Assembly (NCBI RefSeq): GCF_037975245.1
Contig: NC_092565.1
Location: 22,401,499-22,465,498 of the forward strand
Direction of reading: 5' to 3'
DNA: 64,000 nucleotides
DNA from: Apostichopus japonicus
Taxonomy: Eukaryota; Echinodermata; Holothuroidea; Aspidochirotida; Stichopodidae
Numbering within the stretch: the first letter of the stretch is position 1; the number at the start of each line of letters is the position of its first letter. The position numbers and the translations under genes are program-made. Below are positions 57,901 to 64,000 of the stretch, piece by piece. The notes under the pieces were generated by a model. That model did no database searches and was not told the origin of the DNA. It saw only the letters and a program-made list of their open reading frames with translations.

Positions 57901-60900
57901 TCATCATCGTCATCTCCAGCATGGTGCTCATGGAAAAGCATTTAATCTCTTTAATAAGATGCAAGAGAAAGGAATTCAAACATCTTTGCATGGATACAAC
58001 GCTCTCATATCAGCTGTGACCAGTATACGAACCGACTACAAAGATAGGTGGGAGGTGCTTGTGGTAAGTCTGTATAAGAGGTTGTAAACAATACGTTGAA
58101 TGAAAGTGCCAAGAATTTCTGAGAGTCTAAAGAAATATAAGTTACATTGCAAGCCAGCTAAGCAATATTTTAAAATACGGCAAGTGGTTTACAATTGCCA
58201 GAGATATTAAATTTACTACACACCAACATATTAGCCACTTTGCGGCATCAAGTGAAAGTGCTATTTTGATTAATTTCCGTTTAAACAAAGTTTGACATAT
58301 GAACAAATGAAAACGACCTGTATCAAGAAAAAGCTCTTCGAGTTTTGAACAAATAAAAGCCAATTCTACTAAAATGAATCATATAAATGACATAAAATGT
58401 TTACCTTGAAACATCTTGCATGGCGCAGTGACCCCCCCCCCCCCCCCAAAACAACAGGTTGACAAGCTTGTAAGATTCATATTTTTTCTCTCTTTCTCTG
58501 GTTTTCTTTAGCAACTCTTGAAGCAAATGCAGGCAGAAAATATCCGTCCAAATGTCCTAACTTTCAACAACCTTTTGAATAGCCTTAGACTGATGGGAGC
58601 CATTGGCCGAAATAAAGCTCTACAGACGTTGAGTGAGATGAGAGTTGTCAATGTCGGTAAGACGACATCCAAGTAATTACTTATAGCTCTACAGACTCTG
58701 AGTGAGATGAGAGTTTTCAATGTCGGTAAGATGACATTCAAGTAATTACTTATAGCTCTCTACAGACTCTGAGTGAGATGAGAGTTGTCAATGTCGGTAA
58801 GACGACATCCAAGTAATTACTTATAGCTCTACAGATGTTGAGTGAGATGAGAGTTGTCAATGTCGGTAAAACGACATCCAAGTAATTACTTATAGCTCTA
58901 CAGATGTTGAGTGAGATGAGAGTTGTCAATGTCGGTAAAACGACATCCAAGTAATTACTTATAGCTCTATAGACGTTGACTGAGATGAGAGTTGTCAATG
59001 TCGGTAAGATGACATCCAAGTAATTACTTATAGCTCTACAGACTCTGAGTGAGATGAGAGTTGTCAATGTCGGTAAGATGACATTCAAGTAATTACTTAT
59101 AGCTCTCTACAGACGTTGAGTGAGATGAGAGTTGTCAATGTCGGTAAGACGACATCCAAGTAATTACTTCTAGCAGCAGTGGAGTATATGTTCTACCGAT
59201 TCTCTTCAGAAGTTGATAGTTTAGTGTGAAAAGGGTTATTTTCAAAATTGTTCACATAGAAGCATTATCAAATAAACTAAAAAACTCATATTGTATTCCA
59301 CAAGTTATCAATAGAGGAAGGAGAAGGTGTTCCTCCTAAATTGGTAGGGTGGGGGAGGGGGATGAGGTTTCTTGGTGCAGGTAATGTTCAGCAGGTTGTA
59401 GATTAGAGGTCATTTCTAAAAATCGTTCAGTTAAGAAGTATGCCTTAGAAATGCTCATTGTGGCAAATAACATGTTTCAAATTATTATTTGATTGGATTA
59501 TATTTTTATCTTCAGCTCCTTCTCTCGGAACATACAGTCTCCTTCTCACAGTTTTCTACAAAGACCGTAAGTATTTTTAAATATACATTTGCTTGGTGTT
59601 TTGAACCATGTTTAAGTGGGTTTTTTGGGGGGGGGGAGGGGGGGTTGGCATGGTTCAGTGTTTTTATTTGAATTAAACTGACAAGGTAATTCAGTTAAAG
59701 GTTCTGTCTAATGGATGTTTACACATCACAGTATCTGATGACCACATCCTTTAAAGGGGCGGGGGGGGGGGGGGGGGAGACCGTCCATTCAACATTGCGG
59801 CAGTGCATCCAAGGTGAACATAGTTGTTTCGAAAACCATTGAAAAGAACAAAACCAAACACCATATCATTATTCACACACCAAAAAAAGTTCAATTTATG
59901 GCAGGATCTGCTCCTTACCATTGCACAGCAGGATTCTTGAATACGACAAGAGAGTTCTGCTCCCTAGTAGGATTGTGACCCGGGAACTGGGTGATTATGG
60001 AGGGAGGGGGATGTTATGTTACTACTACATCACTTCTCCTTAGTGAAATACAGATACCTGCTTCAATAGACCTTTCCTTTTCTTTTTTTACAGATTTGCC
60101 TCCCAACGATATAATCTATGACATCGTAGATACCATAGAGGGAGAGGAATTTACTTACCAAGATCCAAATGACAGTAAGCCTCTGAATGTTTAAATTGTA
60201 AAACTTCCTCCCAAGTGCTTAAGTTAAGAACAAAATGCATATAGTTATAGTTTTATTTTGCATCAGTGGTTACAACAGGTGCTCCCACCTTGAAGTAAGT
60301 CCATGGTGTTACATTAATGTTTACACTTTGAAGTAAGTCCACGGTGTTACCAAAATGCTTACACCTTGAAGTAAGTCCATGGTGTTAGCTAAATGCTAAC
60401 ACCTTGAAGTAAGTCAAAGGTGTTACCATATACATCCTATTTACACCTCATTGCTTCCATTTGCGTGGTTTGGTGCTGTGGAGGTAGAGGGAGGGGCGAG
60501 AAATTTTCTCCTTCACATTGTATTGTAGGCCCTAGCCAATGATCAGTGTAGGGGTGTGATTCAGATACTCAGAACCCACATTAGAGTTTTCTCTTTGGTA
60601 ATGTTTCATAACTCCTTTGACAGTTTAATACTATTTAAATACAAAGTAACAACAATCACTGCAAAGAAGATAAGGTGTTTCTTATTCAAATTAACTTGGC
60701 ATACAAATCCCCGTGTAGTCGTCATGACTACATTAAAGGAGTGTTCTAATACATTTAATACTTTATATCACAACTTAGATATTTCACATTTTAACAGTAT
60801 TTGTAAGGAACATTCCATTGCAGTAATTAATTGAGTGAATCTGCAAGTAATTAGAATGTGAATGGTTTAATAATGAGCAGAATCTAATTTTTTTTCATGT

Positions 60901-63900
60901 TTCTTTTCCTTGCAGTGAACTTTTTCAAGAATGCTATGAATATTGTAAGTACAGTAGAAATACTGTAGTGACCTCCTTTATGTAATACAAGACTTCCACT
61001 GTGTATATGTTACAGACATTTAATTGGTATTCTCAACCACACCTATGATTGTATTAGTAGTTTGCATACAGCCTATTATAATGAATGTTAAACAACAGTT
61101 GGCAGCATAAGAAAAGCCTTTTAAACTCATGCAAATTCCAGCTAAAAAAGAGGTAAGCCAATATTGCCACCTCCCTTCCCCCCTCCTCTCACTCTGTTTC
61201 GTTGTCGTTGCAGATAGCCAAACAAGACATGGTTAAAATAAGTGCATTCATTTGGTGTACTCATTTTTAAGTTTTCATTCAACAAAGTTTATACTTTGTA
61301 AGAACTAACTGTTCAAGATGATGAAAAGTTTCTACACCCAGTTGGGACAAGTTTTTCTGTACTGTATTGTTATGTCCCGCTTTAGAGCACTCGTATTGTC
61401 AGTGCGAGCAGTATGAATATCATGTTTCTATCAGATCAAGGTTAGGAACTGTTTGTACTGTCAATACCAGTGCTTTGAGAGCATAAAATTGGAGTACAGT
61501 TTAGAGAGGTATTAGCATTAGGAAAATTGTCCCAACTGGCTGAGTTTCTACGTGATCCATCTGAATATTCATGATAAGGTATTGAATATTCATTACTATG
61601 GTAAGATATTGAATATTCATTATTTTGGTAAGATATTGAATATTCATTATTATGGTAAGAAATTGAATATTCATGATTATGGTAAGATATTGAATATTCA
61701 TGATTATGGTAAGATATTGAATATTCATTGCTATGATAAGATATCAAATATTCATTTATTATGGTAAGATATTGAATATTCATTATTATGGTAAGAAATT
61801 GAATATTCATGATTATGGTAAGATATTGAATATTCATGATTATGGTAAGATATTGAATATTCATTGCTATGATAAGATATCAAATATTCATTATTATGGT
61901 AAGATATTGAATATTCATTTGACAAAATTTGACTGCTTTGACCTTCCATTCCACCTCTTCCTGTATTGCAGTGCTTTAATTTGAAAGATGTCCGTCTTGC
62001 TTACCGCATAGATGCCCTGCTCAACACAGGCAGCAACTACAAACTTTGTGGTGACACCAGCAAGCAGAGTTTATACTAGTGAGTCCCTCTCTGCTTAGAA
62101 AGTAAACTTTGTCATAAAGAGGGGAATTGACAAGTATAAGGAAAACATCTGCTTATGAATACAAAAAAAAACAGAGCGAAACATTGGTACATTAGATTTG
62201 ACGTTCTGTTTCCCGTTGTTCAAATAAGTATAAGTTAGAATTAAGAGATATTTCCATGAGTACTTAAGCTTACTTCTGGTTATTTCCGCACCCCCCTGCC
62301 CATCCCCCCCCCCTGCATTGTAGTCTGGCTTCACCGATCCCAGGGCCACTCCCCTTTTTTATAAAATCCATGATTCTCTGGTCCTTCCATAAAGGTTCAG
62401 GGTCTGAAATAAATCAGTGGGTCGAAATTTTGAATTTACATCCCCCCCAAACCCACTCGGAACCATCGAAATCCTGGGAATCAATCCTTCATGGTAACAG
62501 AAGAGAGACCTCAGTTGGATGAGGATCTGTATGGCAGAAATGTAGGAGAAAATCTCACTAAATATGTTTGTTTGTTTTCTCTTTTTTTGGTTTCTGGTAT
62601 TTAGTTCCCGGTTCTTACATTTAATTTGTCTAATGGACAGTGCAGAAGCCATGTATGAGTACTATGAGAAGTTAGTGCCCTCGGTAAGTTTCTTTTTTTT
62701 TTCGTCAGTGCCTTTCATAAAAATGTCATCTAGTTTTCATCTAAAAATTGGAATTTGCATTACTGTGAAATGCTTTTCAAAGTACTTATTGAAGTTTGAT
62801 TAAGTTTTCGCTTTATAGTTTGTTACTGGTAGGAGGAAGGATGTGATGAAGAAGATACATGTGCCATTTGTAAAGACAGCCAGGATGTTTTAGTTTATGC
62901 TCCCTTCAATTTGGAGTTACCCCCTCAAGATTTAGTCATTTTCACATGTTCATGTGATACCATATAGTGATAATATTGTCATTTCGAAATTATTATTTCC
63001 TATTATCTTATTTTCCACCCAGCTGGGAAATATTATTATTTCCCAGGAAATGTCCAGTCCTGGTTAAAGAATCAAAATTTATTTTTATAGTGCTTTCATT
63101 ACACCTGTACATTGATTATTCAAAGCAAAACAAAATACTGTGTCACAATTTTCACAAAAACCTTCAATTTCGTTAGAAATAGCAGAAGTTTCAGCCATTT
63201 AGTTGTTGTATCTTGGTTTAGGGAGGGGAAGGGTAGGGGATGGGGAGGGGAATGGGGAGGGAAGGCGTGGGGGCAGTTGGGGAAGTATCAAAAGTTGATG
63301 TCCCTGTTTATTGAATCATCCACTTGTAAATTATATTTTGTTTCTGTCTTATAGGGTTTCATACCCAATGGTTTGGTATACATGGATATGATGAGATCTA
63401 TACAAACAGCGGGAAGTTTTGAAAAGCTTCCTCTTATCTGGAAAGGTGAGTCAATTAATGAAAAGGGAATTAGAAAGGAAACCTAAACTTATATAATTAA
63501 CACTCTGAATTCTTTTTTGCCTTTTAAAAGAGTGTCCAAAATAAGGAAACAATGTTGGCGTAATTTGTCATTGGCTTCCTCACCTGGCCCCTCGTCCAAA
63601 GAAAACTTTTCTGCTCGCACTACAAACGTGGATATAGAATGATTAAAGTTTATAGCATGTGTAATTATATATTATCAATCCATTGTAGTGAAATATGTGT
63701 AATAGAAATTGACAGAAGATAAATACCCAAGACACTTATTATGGCACTTTTGGAAATAGTTCAAATGAAGACTATTTTATTTTGGATTTAATCTTTTGCA
63801 ACAAAGAAAGTTGGAGTGTTAATCATTGTTACAGAAATGAATAATTTTGTATCTTTTTCTGTCTAACAGATATGTGCATTTATGGACTGAGGTACAGACA

Positions 63901-63958
63901 AGAAGGTGTGGACCTATTACTGCAAGTAATGGCCACAGCTGAGTCCACAGATATCAAG
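51912..63958 (+). CDS. PTCD3: Pentatricopeptide repeat domain protein 3 (mitoribosomal protein mS39), 3'-truncated
   Basis: RNA-binding PPR protein of the mitochondrial small ribosomal subunit, needed for mitochondrial translation. Eighteen exons: 51912-51994, 52674-52775, 53268-53313, 54102-54170, 54827-54934, 55675-55798, 56097-56245, 57297-57370, 57668-57761, 57920-58063, 58512-58656, 59516-59566, 60094-60174, 60916-60944, 61972-62078, 62605-62683, 63355-63445, 63870-63958; all in phase, 555 codons so far (human 689), so the last exons lie beyond the right edge. Exon 1 (MATPSKFSCARNICKLC..) is basic with no acidic residue: a mitochondrial presequence. Landmarks shared with human PTCD3: LVIPKRKKRDDLAVLRAL, YHDDPFLLP, ESGRKAAQ, LDALCYY, SHSYNAMIRGMVKHGA (PPR), NIRPNVLTFNNLL (PPR), PSLGTYSLLL, FIPNGLVY. 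A 69-bp array duplicates the exon 11 donor, a SINE sits in intron 5 and a 27-bp minisatellite in intron 14. Donors of exons 2, 3 and 7 (gtttgt, gtttga, gttggt) are weak. Confidence 0.95.
55019..55365 (+). mobile_element. tRNA-derived SINE in PTCD3 intron 5
   Basis: The head resembles a tRNA: an A-box-like TGGTCAAGTGGTTAAGG and, 37 bp on, a B-box GGTTCGAGTCC. The body continues with TTGGGCAAGGCACTTTATCTC and CACCCAGGTGTATAAATGGG, a block common to many deuterostome SINE families. The tail end is approximate. Sense orientation relative to PTCD3. It is not a functional tRNA: the acceptor and anticodon arms do not pair properly and a long body follows. Confidence 0.85.
56246..57296. other. PTCD3 intron 7, no further feature
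   Basis: About 1 kb of intron. It contains short AT-rich text and a chance open frame around 57012-57221 on both strands; no exon, RNA gene or delimitable repeat was found. Confidence 0.5.
58616..59174. repeat. 69/71-bp minisatellite duplicating the PTCD3 exon 11 / intron 11 boundary
   Basis: TGTCGGTAA recurs at 58652, 58721, 58792, 58861, 58930, 58999, 59068 and 59139 (spacing 69 or 71). The first copy is the real end of exon 11 with its donor (58656/58657); seven further copies each repeat about the last 39 nt of the exon, the donor gtaag or gtaaa, and about 28 nt of intron ending ACTTATAG. Each copy read on from the exon frame meets TAA within the intron part. Confidence 0.95.
60280..60435. 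repeat. Four tandem copies of a roughly 40-45 bp unit in PTCD3 intron 13
   Basis: ACACCTTGAAGTAAGTCCA followed by GGTGTTAC recurs four times with substitutions. Each unit contains GTAAGT, a consensus donor hexamer, though not next to copied exon sequence. Confidence 0.8.
61560..61918. repeat. 27-bp minisatellite with 136-bp higher-order repeat, PTCD3 intron 14
   Basis: About 13 copies of a 27-bp unit containing GGTAAGATATTGAATATTC. Five-unit blocks (for example from 61654 and from 61790) repeat as a 136-bp higher-order unit that includes the same private variants (GATAAGATATCAAATATTC). It ends about 50 bp before the exon 15 acceptor. Every unit carries GGTAAGA. The long open frames over it on both strands follow from the 27-bp (multiple of three) period and are not genes. 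Confidence 0.95.
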
Positions 63959-64000
63959 GTAAGTTTCCGATGAATCAGTTTAATGAAAGGTGACGAGATA

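Noticed and set aside
58616-59174. Array as coding PPR repeats (frames on the minus strand with a 23-residue period)
   Set aside because: The 69-bp period is a multiple of three so any frame repeats; the sense frame hits TAA in each unit and the reverse frame has no homology.
61442-61984. Long repetitive frames on both strands (INEYSISYH-type and INIHYYGK-type)
   Set aside because: Created by the 27-bp period, a multiple of three, of an intronic minisatellite; not conserved coding sequence.

Overview
The window is AT-rich animal DNA with spliced genes, GT-AG introns, SINE/LINE/MITE debris, microsatellites and homopolymer tracts. All five recognisable proteins are of metazoan type. Gene density, intron size and divergence from human suggest an invertebrate deuterostome, perhaps an echinoderm; that is inference, not proof. 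Exon boundaries were assigned by reading splice sites and checking that codon phase carries through every junction.

Layout, left to right. 1-560: decayed LINE endonuclease (minus). 761-1354: fold-back element. 4191-10029 (plus): complete SIRT5-type mitochondrial deacylase, 8 coding exons, with a 5'-truncated LINE flanked by a perfect 12-bp target-site duplication in its last intron. 10030-18800: repeat-rich, no convincing exons. 18825-22104 (minus): three phase-compatible exons of an unidentified gene, 3' part not found. 23386-30755 (plus): MAP9-like coiled-coil microtubule protein whose large second exon carries a repeated Ser-Pro / acidic-dileucine motif. 30756-35535: convergent 3' region with a hAT-type MITE (8-bp TSD). 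35536-40730 (minus): complete LYAR, 7 coding exons. 40731-46071: two more TIR elements and SINE/LINE tails. 46072-50053 (minus): ankyrin-repeat/SOCS-box (ASB-like) gene, 5 exons. 51912 to the right edge (plus): PTCD3 (mitoribosomal protein mS39), 18 exons visible, 3' end cut off.

There is no operon or gene cluster in the bacterial sense. SIRT5 and PTCD3 are both mitochondrial and LYAR is nucleolar, but nothing shows they are co-regulated. ASB/PTCD3 and unknown/MAP9-like are divergent pairs; MAP9-like/LYAR is a convergent pair.

The most unusual signal: in two unrelated genes (LYAR and PTCD3) a minisatellite has amplified the exact 3' end of an exon together with its splice donor, giving 4 and 7 decoy donors directly downstream of the real one. 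In LYAR each unit also carries a pyrimidine-rich acceptor just before the decoy exon tail, so every unit looks like a microexon or recursive-splicing site. Three non-autonomous DNA transposons can be delimited by target-site duplications (8, 8 and probably TA), one with a perfect 19-bp TIR.
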